Below are positions 1-7,130 of a DNA stretch of 20,688 bases, in pieces. Positions within the stretch are counted from its first letter, which is position 1. Each line of letters opens with the position of its first letter. The DNA is from Betaproteobacteria bacterium. Its GTDB lineage: Bacteria > Pseudomonadota > Gammaproteobacteria > Burkholderiales > Burkholderiaceae_D. The notes under the pieces were generated by a model. The model saw only the letters and a program-made list of their open reading frames with translations, was not told the DNA's origin and ran no database searches. The position numbers were made by a program, and so were the translations under genes. The stretch lies in the NCBI GenBank assembly GCA_015655165.1, contig JAATFN010000230.1, positions 1-20,688 on the forward strand. The letters run 5' to 3'.

Positions 1-300
1 TATTTCCAGATCGGCGAAAGCAAATACGGCAAACCCATTATCGATCGTGTCTTGAATATCAACACCCCTTTGGATCAAGCCATGCAATGTGCATTGATTT
101 CCATGGACTCGACATTGCGCAGCAATCTCTCGGTCGGACTGCCATTGGATGTCATGATCTATCCGGTGAACAGCTTTCAGGCCAACCAACAGTACCGCAT
201 TACAGAAACACATCCGTATTTTTCTACCATCCGTAAAATGTGGAGTGAAAGTCTGTTAAACAGCTTTATGCAACTGCCGCCTTTACAACTTCACAATTAG
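1..300 (+). CDS. Anbu-type proteasome-like peptidase, C-terminal part (5' truncated)
   Basis: The reading frame is open from base 1 and ends at the TAG at 298-300, so only the last 99 residues are present and the start lies outside the window. The opening residues YFQIGESKYGKPIIDRV, followed by a stretch rich in LDQAM and CALISMDSTLRSN, resemble the C-terminal half of the predicted proteasome-type protease family (Anbu, 'ancestral beta subunit', related to HslV and 20S beta subunits). Family members are N-terminal-nucleophile hydrolase folds that assemble into oligomers; the catalytic N-terminus is not visible here. Elsewhere the gene often sits with an ATP-grasp protein, an alpha-E protein and a transglutaminase-like protein; those partners would have to lie upstream. 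A hairpin-forming repeat follows 10 bases after the stop. Family call fairly sure; peptidase activity is not shown by this fragment. Confidence 0.82.
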   Translation, partial: YFQIGESKYGKPIIDRVLNINTPLDQAMQCALISMDSTLRSNLSVGLPLDVMIYPVNSFQANQQYRITETHPYFSTIRKMWSESLLNSFMQLPPLQLHN

Positions 301-310
301 GCTTTGCTAC

Positions 311-340
311 TACCAGAAAACAACCACACGTCTTCTGGTA
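311..340. repeat. Inverted repeat after the Anbu gene
   Basis: TACCAGAA (311-318) and TTCTGGTA (333-340) are perfect 8-bp inverted arms around a 14-nt loop, starting 10 bases after the stop codon. There is no T-run behind the second arm, so it is not a canonical intrinsic terminator. It could be a 3'-end stabilising hairpin, a factor-assisted terminator or a protein-binding site. Confidence 0.55.
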
Positions 341-416
341 CCTCATCTTGCACCGCTATTGTAGATACCGATTTTTTTGTGTTGCTCATGAGGCCCATCA
401 TGTCATCACAAAAAAT

Positions 417-428
417 AGTACTAGTACT
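417..428. repeat. 12-bp perfect palindrome AGTACTAGTACT
   Basis: AGTACTAGTACT reads identically on both strands and is itself two AGTACT units. It lies about 165 bases upstream of the dehydrogenase operon. An operator half-site pair is possible, but the sequence alone does not show a bound regulator. Confidence 0.4.
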
Positions 429-468
429 GTCATTCAACATCAATACGACACATTCCACGCTTTTCTGC

Positions 469-491
469 GACGGAAGGTAACAAGATCCGTC
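469..491. repeat. GACGGA / TCCGTC inverted repeat upstream of the dehydrogenase operon
   Basis: GACGGA (469-474) and TCCGTC (486-491) form 6-bp inverted arms with an 11-nt spacer. The flanks add a direct repeat, CTGCGA at 465-470 and 491-496. It lies about 100 bases before the first gene, so a regulator site or leader hairpin is possible. Weak evidence on its own. Confidence 0.3.
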
Positions 492-592
492 TGCGATCGT
501 TTCAGTTGCAACAATTCGACATATATCAAGAAAAGTGTCGATCTTGAACCTGTAGACTGAAAATTCCTTCCTTGTCTTTACAGAAATCCCCC

Positions 593-1300
593 ATGTCCAA
601 CGATCGCGATTATCCCGCTGTACCTAGGCGTTCTTTTCTGAAAAGTTTTGCATTGATTCCTGCCGCCCAAGCAGGCATGTTGTTTGAACAACGTCGCTTC
701 ACAGCTGACGCTGCTGCGGCGCAATACACACCGGTATTTTTCAATCAGGAGGAATGGCAATTTCTCCACATCGCCTGTGATTTACTCATCCCGCATGACG
801 AACATGGCCCTGGCGCTATTGAACTTGGTGTGCCGGAATTTATCGATCGTCATATGCAAACGCCCTATGCTGCTGGCGATATCTGGTATATGCACGGCCC
901 CTATCAAGCCAGCTCGACACATTTTGGTTATCAGGGAAGATTACCATTACGCGATATTTTACGCGTCGGCTTTCGTGCCATTGATGAACATTGCGGATGG
1001 AATTATGCCGGCAAAAAATTTATCCAGTTGGGCAGTGTACCGCAATCAATGGTTTTGACCGCAGCGGAAAACGGCACATTATTGTTAGACACCGTACCCG
1101 ACACCGTCTTTTTTAATTGTCTCTTGAATGAAGTGCGTAACGGTTATTTTGCTGATCCCCAATATGGTGGCAACAAAGGGATGGGCGCATGGAAAATGAT
1201 CGGCTATCCAGGACTGCGAGCAGACTATATCGACTGGGTCAAAGTACGTGATAGACCTTATCCGATGCCCCCTGTCAATCTGGCAGGAAAGCGAGGTTAA
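593..1300 (+). CDS. Gluconate 2-dehydrogenase subunit 3 family protein (small subunit, Tat signal)
   Basis: First gene of a three-gene membrane dehydrogenase operon. I chose the ATG at 593; an in-frame TTG at 572 is the alternative, and neither has a strong Shine-Dalgarno. The N-terminus carries a twin-arginine motif, PRRSFLKSF, then a short hydrophobic stretch and an alanine-rich cleavage region, so the folded protein should be exported by Tat. The rest resembles the gamma/small subunit of gluconate, sorbitol, fructose and glucose dehydrogenases, with the family-like FFNQEEWQFLHIACDLLIP segment after the signal. In characterised relatives this subunit helps maturation and carries the signal-less flavoprotein across the membrane. 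It ends two bases before the flavoprotein gene, which supports co-translation. Family confident; substrate of the complex unknown. Confidence 0.85.
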   Translation: MSNDRDYPAVPRRSFLKSFALIPAAQAGMLFEQRRFTADAAAAQYTPVFFNQEEWQFLHIACDLLIPHDEHGPGAIELGVPEFIDRHMQTPYAAGDIWYMHGPYQASSTHFGYQGRLPLRDILRVGFRAIDEHCGWNYAGKKFIQLGSVPQSMVLTAAENGTLLLDTVPDTVFFNCLLNEVRNGYFADPQYGGNKGMGAWKMIGYPGLRADYIDWVKVRDRPYPMPPVNLAGKRG

Positions 1301-1302
1301 CG

Positions 1303-3081
1303 ATGTCTTCCACTAAAAAAAACAAGGTCGATGCCGTGATTGTCGGCATGGGATGGGTTGGCGCCATTCTCGCGAAAGAATTGACCGATGCGGGCTTACA
1401 TGTGGTGGCATTAGAGCGCGGTGCCGATCGCTCTACACAAACTGATTTTTCTTATCCACGTGTTGCCGATGAATTAGCAGGTTCCGTGCATCGTCATTAT
1501 CTGCAAAGTCTATCCAAAGAAACTGTGACAGTGCGTCACCGTGTGCAAGATATCGCCGTGCCATATCGCCAAATGGGCTCATTCAAACCTGGCATTGGCG
1601 TAGGTGGGGCAGGAAGCCACTGGTCGGGATGCCACTTTAGAGCACTACCGGAAGATTTTAATTTCAGAAGCAACATCGAACAACGCTACGGCAAGAAATT
1701 CATTCCCGGCAATATGACAATCCAGGATTTCCCGGTAACGTATGAAGAACTCGAACCACACTTCGACCACTTCGAGGCAGTATGCGGCACATCCGGAAAA
1801 GCCGGTGTCATCAATGGACAACCGGTTGCAGGCGGCAATCCGTTTGAAGGTTCGCGTCAACGTGAATTTCCTTTGGCACCAAACCCCGACTACCTCGGCT
1901 CGGAGCTTTTTTATAAAGCAGCGCGCGCTAATGGTTATCACCCGTATCCGATCCCCGCATCGAATGCTTCGGCGTCATATGTCAATCCTTATGGTTGCCA
2001 AATGGGGCCATGCAATTTCTGCGGTTTTTGCAGTGACTACGGTTGCTTGAATTATGCAAAAGCCAGCCCGAATGTATGCATCATGCCGGTACTGCGTTTA
2101 CGTAAACAATTTGAATTACGTACGCATGCACAAGTCCTCAAAGTCAATCTGGATAGCACCAGAAAAAAAGCGACCGGGGTCACCTATCTGGATGAACAAG
2201 GTCGTGAAATCGAACAACCTGCCGATCTCGTTTTATTATGCGCATTCTCTTTATTTAATGTGCACTTGATGTTGCTCTCCGGTATTGGCCGCCCCTATGA
2301 CCCGATGACAGGCAATGGCACTGTGGGACGCAATTATTCATATCAGAATATCAATCGCGTTAATCTGTTCTTTGACGAGACAGTGCATGCGAACGGTTTT
2401 ATCGGCATTGGCGGTGGCGGTGCTGCCATCGACGATTTTAACGGTAACCAGCTCAATAATGCGAAGGCCGGATTTATCGGTGGCGGCATTATCTGGGCAC
2501 GCCAGCCAGGTGCCGGTCCTATTCGTGGCATTGCCACACCACCTGGCACACCAACGTGGGGAAGTGACTGGAAAAAAGGGATCAAACAAGCGTTCCGGCA
2601 TTCGTTTTATTACGAAGCGCAAGGTGCCTGCATGTCCTACAACGATAGTTATTTGAGCTTGGATCCTACCTACAAAGACGACTATGGGCGACCATTACTG
2701 AGAATGACATTCGACTGGCATGACAATGAAATTACCGCCTCGCAGTTCTATGTAAACAAGACATTGGACATGTCCCGGATGTTACGCCCTAAAGCAATGA
2801 AAGGCGATGCAAAAAAACCTGGTGACCATTACAACGTTACGCAATATCAGAGTACGCACACATGCGGTGGTGCCATCATGGGAGACAATCCGACCACATC
2901 GGCATTAAACCGTTACTTGCAATCATGGGATGTCTCTAATGTCTTTGTGATCGGTGCCAATGCATTTCCACAAAATAATGGCTACAACCCGACTGGTATG
3001 GTCGGCGCACTAGCCTACTGGACAGCCAAGGCCATTCGCGAAAGTTATCTTGCCAACCCCGGCCCCTTGGTGTCGAATTAA
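1303..3081 (+). CDS. GMC-family FAD-dependent sugar/sugar-acid dehydrogenase, catalytic subunit
   Basis: Catalytic flavoprotein of the operon, 592 residues. The ATG follows GCGAGG about eight bases upstream. A dinucleotide-binding GMGWVG lies at residues 15-20 for FAD. Residues 232-248 hold five cysteines spaced C-x4-C-x2-C-x2-C-x4-C. Related three-subunit glucose and fructose dehydrogenases bind a 3Fe-4S cluster with cysteines in this region, relaying electrons from FAD to the cytochrome. The C-terminal GMC region is intact: His519 in THTCGG and the NGYNPTG segment around 559-565, where the catalytic His/Asn-type residues of this family lie. There is no signal peptide, consistent with export together with the Tat-signal subunit. 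Likely reaction: periplasmic oxidation of an aldose, polyol or aldonate such as gluconate to 2-ketogluconate. The exact substrate cannot be read from the sequence. Confidence 0.88.
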   Translation: MSSTKKNKVDAVIVGMGWVGAILAKELTDAGLHVVALERGADRSTQTDFSYPRVADELAGSVHRHYLQSLSKETVTVRHRVQDIAVPYRQMGSFKPGIGVGGAGSHWSGCHFRALPEDFNFRSNIEQRYGKKFIPGNMTIQDFPVTYEELEPHFDHFEAVCGTSGKAGVINGQPVAGGNPFEGSRQREFPLAPNPDYLGSELFYKAARANGYHPYPIPASNASASYVNPYGCQMGPCNFCGFCSDYGCLNYAKASPNVCIMPVLRLRKQFELRTHAQVLKVNLDSTRKKATGVTYLDEQGREIEQPADLVLLCAFSLFNVHLMLLSGIGRPYDPMTGNGTVGRNYSYQNINRVNLFFDETVHANGFIGIGGGGAAIDDFNGNQLNNAKAGFIGGGIIWARQPGAGPIRGIATPPGTPTWGSDWKKGIKQAFRHSFYYEAQGACMSYNDSYLSLDPTYKDDYGRPLLRMTFDWHDNEITASQFYVNKTLDMSRMLRPKAMKGDAKKPGDHYNVTQYQSTHTCGGAIMGDNPTTSALNRYLQSWDVSNVFVIGANAFPQNNGYNPTGMVGALAYWTAKAIRESYLANPGPLVSN

Positions 3082-3095
3082 TCAGGAGCCGATTG

Positions 3096-4463
3096 ATGCT
3101 AAAACGCCACCTGTTTGTCAAACGTATTGCCATACGTGTGCTACTTGTCATTGCGACGATCGTACTCGTTTTATTTGCCTATGCAAAATGGCCCACACAT
3201 ACCCGTGTGCTCTCGCAAGAACAATATGCGATCGACTCTGCCAACACCAAGAAACTCATTGAAGCCGGGCGCGATGTCGCCATCACTGCCAACTGCATCG
3301 CCTGCCATAGTGCCTCTGCAAAACAACCGTTTGCAGGTGGCGTGGCCATTGCATCACCTATTGGCACGATTTACAGTACCAACATTACGCCAGACAGACA
3401 AACCGGTATCGGTTATTACAATCTGGCCGAATTTGATCGTGCACTACGTTACGGCATCTTGCCCTCCGGACGTACACTCTATCCGGCCATGCCTTATCCG
3501 TCTTATGCCAACTTGACCGATGAAGATGTCGAAGCACTGTATGTCTACATGATGAATAGTGTGAGACCGGTCAACACCAAGAACCGCAAACATGACATTG
3601 TCTGGCCATTGTCGACACAGTGGCCCTTGGCATTGTGGCGCAAGATTTTTGTATCGTCGCCCGACATTCCACCGATAGGACCTGATGTCGGTTACTACAA
3701 TGATCCGGTCATAGCACGTGGTGCTTATTTGGTTCAGGCAGCTGGGCACTGCGGTAGTTGCCATACACCGCGCGGCTTCGCACTACAGGAAAAAACGGTA
3801 AATGACCGCAAGCCTTTTTATTTATCAGGTGGACAAACCATTGACGGCTGGACAGCAACGAGTTTACGTGGCAATAGCGTTGATGGACTCGGCCGCTGGA
3901 GTGAACAGGATATAATCGATACACTCAAAACAGCACGTAACAGCCACGCCGCAGTCAGCGGTACACCGATGGCCAACGTTGTCAGATACAGTACGCAATG
4001 GATGAGTGACCAAGATCTGATCGCCATCGCCAAATACCTGAAAACCCTGCCAGCATACCCGGCAGACGCACCCGATTTTTATCAGAATGACCTGACGACC
4101 CTCGCATTACGTAGTGGTCAGACGAATGGTCGAGGCCCCGAATTGTATCTCGATAATTGTGCGGCATGCCATCGTTCTGACGGCACGGGTGCCACCAATG
4201 CGTTTCCTGTCATAGCAGGTAACCCGACTGTGCTCAACGACAATCCTGCATCGTTAATTCGCCTGATTTTAACCGGCAGTACGTTACCTGCAACAGTAAC
4301 CAGACCATCCAGGCTGGCAATGCCGGGTTTTGCATGGCGTCTGACCGATGAAGAGGTTGCCGAACTCGCTACGTTTGTGCGCCAGTCATGGGGTAATCAA
4401 GCCAAACCGGTCAATGACAAAGCGGTCAAAAAAATACGCCATCACATCAAAGAAGCGCCGTGA
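3096..4463 (+). CDS. Tri-haem cytochrome c subunit of the membrane dehydrogenase
   Basis: Third operon gene, 14 bases after the flavoprotein stop. The ATG at 3096 is preceded by CAGGAG at suitable distance; a TTG directly before it is not needed. An N-terminal hydrophobic segment (about residues 8-30) is a signal peptide or membrane anchor. Three haem c motifs are present: CIACH (67-71), CGSCH (219-223) and CAACH (355-359). Each is followed by a candidate axial methionine (AMPYPSY, GTPMANV, LAMPGF). The layout and the length of about 455 residues match the cytochrome subunits of gluconate, sorbitol, 2-ketogluconate, alcohol and aldehyde dehydrogenases. These take electrons from the flavoprotein or iron-sulphur cluster and reduce ubiquinone at the outer face of the cytoplasmic membrane. 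Family assignment is secure. Confidence 0.92.
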   Translation: MLKRHLFVKRIAIRVLLVIATIVLVLFAYAKWPTHTRVLSQEQYAIDSANTKKLIEAGRDVAITANCIACHSASAKQPFAGGVAIASPIGTIYSTNITPDRQTGIGYYNLAEFDRALRYGILPSGRTLYPAMPYPSYANLTDEDVEALYVYMMNSVRPVNTKNRKHDIVWPLSTQWPLALWRKIFVSSPDIPPIGPDVGYYNDPVIARGAYLVQAAGHCGSCHTPRGFALQEKTVNDRKPFYLSGGQTIDGWTATSLRGNSVDGLGRWSEQDIIDTLKTARNSHAAVSGTPMANVVRYSTQWMSDQDLIAIAKYLKTLPAYPADAPDFYQNDLTTLALRSGQTNGRGPELYLDNCAACHRSDGTGATNAFPVIAGNPTVLNDNPASLIRLILTGSTLPATVTRPSRLAMPGFAWRLTDEEVAELATFVRQSWGNQAKPVNDKAVKKIRHHIKEAP

Positions 4464-4522
4464 CCGTCATGCACATTCTGTCAGGACACGCGCTTTTGTC
4501 GACTTGGTCATGACTGTTCCTA

Positions 4523-6433
4523 TTACGGTAACGGATACTCTTTCAGATGCAAACGCAAAATCCGGCGTATCTCCACAATCGCCTCGGGTGTTTCCTGCAC
4601 ACTATGCCACGAAGGAATCACTTTTTCCGATTGCGCACCCGCTAAATGTGCACTGCCATAAGGAACAACGCCATCATCTGATTTTTCCAGAGGTAGATTG
4701 GGTGTATTGTTGCCGATGATGCTGTGGTATTGCACACTGGGTAATATTGGCAAGTTGTAGGTCATTTGCATGAAGGGATCTTTGTCGCTCAAACTGCCAA
4801 TACTCGACAACGGTGTTGTCAATGTCTGATGTTTGGCCGATGCCGGATCCACGACCAGTTGTGCCACATCTTTAAACCGGTTGACCAGCGAAACAGGCAA
4901 CGCGATCAAACTGGATATCCAGCGTGCGAATCTGTTTTCAGCAACAGGGGTACCGCGGTGGGGTGTCGCAATAAAAATTGCCCGGTCAACGCCTTTTAAC
5001 GGTTTAAATTCACCATAAGGTCCCATATTTTTACGTAATGCATTTATCCGTTCTTCGTCTAACCCATATTTTTTTTCTATACCGTCCCACACATTGTTCG
5101 TGGAAGAAGATACCATCAGTCTAGACAATATGCCTCCCATACTATGTCCGATCAACACAATGTCTTTTGATGCTTCGGATGTACCTGTTGCATCAACATG
5201 CTTTAACGTTGCTTCAATCGCTTTCTGGATTTCGTAGTGATTGACGATCAAGGGAATATTGGTCGGATAATACACCTGCCAGATCTGGTAATGACGCCGT
5301 AATATCTCGTCTCCCAATACTTCGTTGGCCACATTAATCCATGCTTCAGGACTACTTGCCAGCCCATGCAACATGATAACAATACGACGATTCGGATCAT
5401 AGGGTTGCATCAAATAGACATGCGGCTTTTCCAGCACATCGCCACGTCCTACAAGTGTTAGCAAGGCCTGTGATGCAAAACCTGAACGCGCCAGCCATAA
5501 ACCATAAGCAGATGTAAAATTCGCCGCCAAGGGAATTTCAATACCTTCTAACTGGACACTATCCCGTCGATAAGGGTCATAACCGATCAATGTCACTTCA
5601 TGGGTTGCTAACACCTCGTCGAGCGTTTTACCTGAGAAACTCATGACAACCGATACAGCTGGAAACGGTGTCTCGCTCCACGCGACATCCTGACTATTGC
5701 GATTGATCACCCGCTTGTCTCTGACTGCAACCAGTTCTGCACCAACGCCGTCGCGGCGATAAATATTGCGTAATCCTTTAAATGTCAGAGATGCTGCCGG
5801 CACCAGTTCTTGTGGCAACTCTGTTTTTTCATTGGAAAATCCTTGCTCGACAAAACCGTTGATCATCCACGGTCCGACAGGAAAACGGTAGTTACCATTC
5901 CCGTCCAAACTCGACGTAATATCGTCGCGATGCAAATCAAATGTTTCAATGACCACCTTTTGCACTGCAAAATTGTAATAGTCACGCACCTGCGTTTGCC
6001 GGTCTTCCAACGCCCGCATGGCCGGTTTACGTTCTGTCAAAAACAAATAGGCATACGCATAACGACCGCTTTCCACATAGGCAAGCAGTGCCTCTTCACG
6101 GCGCCAGTCACTCGCGCCCGACAAGCCCTTGGCAAGCACTAGCGCCTCTTGCAACCATAATTCGGAGAGTGCCGACAAACGCTGCTCTTCATCCATGACG
6201 CCGACTTGCATTAATGCATCTCGGCAAAGTGAAGACTGGCGTAAACACACACTGTCATCAATACCGACAACCTGCAATGCACTACGGGTAAACGTGCTTA
6301 ATCTTCCGGCACTTAAAATGTCGCCGCGTCGCAACGACATATAGTCGCTCGCACCCACTTCAACCACTTTGACACCAGCACACCCAGTTAAGACAATGCC
6401 TAACAACATCCACACAAAAACACGTACAACCAT
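4523..6433 (-). CDS. Lipoprotein alpha/beta-hydrolase (esterase/lipase family)
   Basis: Large predicted lipoprotein of about 636 residues. I start at the ATG at 6433 because it gives a compact lipoprotein signal, MVVRVFVWMLLGIVLTGC, with lipobox LTGC (Cys18) and GACGGGA upstream; an in-frame ATG at 6475 would add 14 residues. The C-terminal half is an alpha/beta-hydrolase: oxyanion-side HGLASSPEAW near 356-365, nucleophile elbow GHSMGG with Ser431, likely acid in SDDGVVPY (Asp586/587) and likely catalytic His610 in SWHSVQE. The N-terminal 300 or so residues match no domain I recognise. The cleaved protein would sit in the cytoplasmic or outer membrane and could hydrolyse lipid or other esters; the substrate is unknown. 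Convergent with the cytochrome gene, 59 bp apart. Residue after Cys18 is Ala, not Asp, compatible with outer-membrane sorting. Confidence 0.85.
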   Translation of the reverse strand: MVVRVFVWMLLGIVLTGCAGVKVVEVGASDYMSLRRGDILSAGRLSTFTRSALQVVGIDDSVCLRQSSLCRDALMQVGVMDEEQRLSALSELWLQEALVLAKGLSGASDWRREEALLAYVESGRYAYAYLFLTERKPAMRALEDRQTQVRDYYNFAVQKVVIETFDLHRDDITSSLDGNGNYRFPVGPWMINGFVEQGFSNEKTELPQELVPAASLTFKGLRNIYRRDGVGAELVAVRDKRVINRNSQDVAWSETPFPAVSVVMSFSGKTLDEVLATHEVTLIGYDPYRRDSVQLEGIEIPLAANFTSAYGLWLARSGFASQALLTLVGRGDVLEKPHVYLMQPYDPNRRIVIMLHGLASSPEAWINVANEVLGDEILRRHYQIWQVYYPTNIPLIVNHYEIQKAIEATLKHVDATGTSEASKDIVLIGHSMGGILSRLMVSSSTNNVWDGIEKKYGLDEERINALRKNMGPYGEFKPLKGVDRAIFIATPHRGTPVAENRFARWISSLIALPVSLVNRFKDVAQLVVDPASAKHQTLTTPLSSIGSLSDKDPFMQMTYNLPILPSVQYHSIIGNNTPNLPLEKSDDGVVPYGSAHLAGAQSEKVIPSWHSVQETPEAIVEIRRILRLHLKEYPLP

Positions 6434-6505
6434 GATTGATTCCCGTCCTGACACTTCCCAATTTCTTGTACGCATTCACCAACCCGCTACCGACAACAAA
6501 CCATG

Positions 6506-6511
6506 ATTATA
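6506..6511 (-). promoter_or_regulatory. Candidate -10 box for the lipoprotein hydrolase
   Basis: On the minus strand this reads TATAAT, a perfect -10 hexamer, about 72 bases upstream of the chosen hydrolase start. No good -35 lies 16-18 bases further upstream, so the promoter may need an activator; the inverted repeat at 6512-6544 covers exactly that region. Confidence 0.4.
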
Positions 6512-6544
6512 TGGATATGCGTGAACAACTTCTCGTCATATCCA
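6512..6544. promoter_or_regulatory. Inverted repeat TGGATATG-N17-CATATCCA, possible operator
   Basis: Perfect 8-bp inverted arms at 6512-6519 and 6537-6544 with a 17-nt spacer, so arm centres are 25 bp apart. The repeat begins directly next to the hydrolase -10-like box and covers the expected spacer and -35 region. This position suits a dimeric repressor or activator. A transcript hairpin is less likely, as the repeat lies upstream of the presumed transcription start. Confidence 0.45.
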
Positions 6545-6734
6545 CCATTTTTGCGATTTTCAGATGAAAAAATCATCACCAAACGTAATAAAAAGGGTGT
6601 TTTCCCACATATTTCAGTTTTTATGCCAAAAAATACCGTTCATAAAACGATTTTTAACCGTATATAGGCAAAATTTACCAACAAATGCAGTAATCCACAT
6701 CATTTTCTGCGATCTACAAACATTACCACGTCAT

Positions 6735-6763
6735 TTGACATCATCACGCAACAACGTTATAGT
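6735..6763 (+). promoter_or_regulatory. Near-consensus sigma70 promoter for proVWX
   Basis: TTGACA at 6735-6740, a 17-nt spacer, then TATAGT at 6758-6763: eleven of twelve consensus bases at ideal spacing. It faces proV and predicts a start near 6770, giving a 5' leader of about 370 nt. The upstream DNA is AT-rich, which could act as an UP element or as a target for nucleoid proteins. Confidence 0.8.
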
Positions 6764-6769
6764 AAAAAC

Positions 6770-7130
6770 CGAACTTACTGCTGCAACTGCAAAATAGACA
6801 GGAAAGATGACATGTCTGTAGCAAGTTCTTGTAACGCCAGTGGCCACGTATTTTACTTCCAGCACTGGCGCTTTTCGGAGTCACATCAACGAGACACCGT
6901 AACGTCTGCCTGACACATCGGGCAGGTTCTAAAACCAATGTTTGCATCTGCAAAAGCACCTTTTGCAAAACGTTTTTCCACATCGGAAAACGCAGCATTC
7001 AACTATTCGTTCGTCGATACCAATGGGTATCGGGGGTAATGAAAACTCCGTAGCCACTGGCCTGTCCAGTGCTGCGTGTAGTGTCGTCACTTTTGGCGGC
7101 GCTTAAGGCTACCTGTTAACCAAAGGGGAG
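6770..7130 (+). promoter_or_regulatory. Long structured 5' leader of proVWX (candidate RNA switch)
   Basis: The stretch between the predicted start and the proV ribosome binding site contains successive inverted repeats. They are: GAACTT/AAGTTC (6771-6776/6823-6828), extended by GCT/AGC and AGACA/TGTCT; CGCCAGTG/CACTGGCG (6835-6842/6863-6870); CTGCCTGA/TCGGGCAG with a CACA loop (6906-6925); TGCAAAAG/CTTTTGCA with a CAC loop (6949-6967); CGTTTT-T-CC/GGAAAACG (6971-6992); CGATACC/GGTATCG with an AATG loop (7015-7032); and a three-way junction at 7050-7112. GCCAGTGGC (6836-6844) is the exact reverse complement of GCCACTGGC (7053-7061), so hairpin two and the junction could compete. I recognise no known riboswitch consensus. 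Function (osmolyte, salt or temperature sensing, attenuation, or an independent small RNA) is inference. Confidence 0.6.
7050..7112 (+). promoter_or_regulatory. Putative three-way junction just before the proV Shine-Dalgarno
   Basis: GTAGC (7050-7054) can pair with GCTAC (7108-7112), closing a junction. It encloses CACTGG/CCAGTG (7055-7060/7066-7071, loop CCTGT) and CTGC/GCGG (7072-7075/7096-7099), the latter carrying AGTG/CACT around TCGT (7080-7091). The closing stem ends 11 bases before AGGGGAG (7124-7130). The nearby ACCT (7111-7114) could pair with the AGG of the Shine-Dalgarno, so translation control is conceivable. Folding was done by eye. Confidence 0.45.

Larger units (their letters stand above)
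301..592. other. Non-coding interval before the dehydrogenase operon
   Basis: No convincing gene: the small open frames here show no recognisable protein and no good ribosome binding site. The interval holds a hairpin just after the Anbu stop, a 12-bp palindrome and a third inverted repeat, listed separately. It probably contains the promoter of the dehydrogenase operon, but I found no good -35/-10 pair. Confidence 0.5.

Noticed and set aside
348..560. 70-codon open frame in the non-coding interval
   Set aside because: Cysteine/arginine-rich translation without a family match, no good ribosome binding site, and it covers the palindrome cluster; more likely non-coding.
6807..6821. Possible four-codon leader peptide (ATG ACA TGT CTG TAG) in the proV leader
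   Set aside because: The GGA before it is only about three bases from the ATG, too close for normal initiation, and the peptide holds no repeated regulatory codons.
6949..6992. Two adjacent hairpins with T-tracts in the leader considered as an intrinsic terminator
   Set aside because: The stems are AT-rich and the T-tract falls inside the second stem, unlike a canonical terminator such as that at 10780-10806. Kept only as part of the structured leader.
7053..7061. GCCACTG motif resembling part of a cobalamin riboswitch
   Set aside because: The other conserved boxes of that riboswitch are missing and the downstream genes are unrelated to cobalamin.
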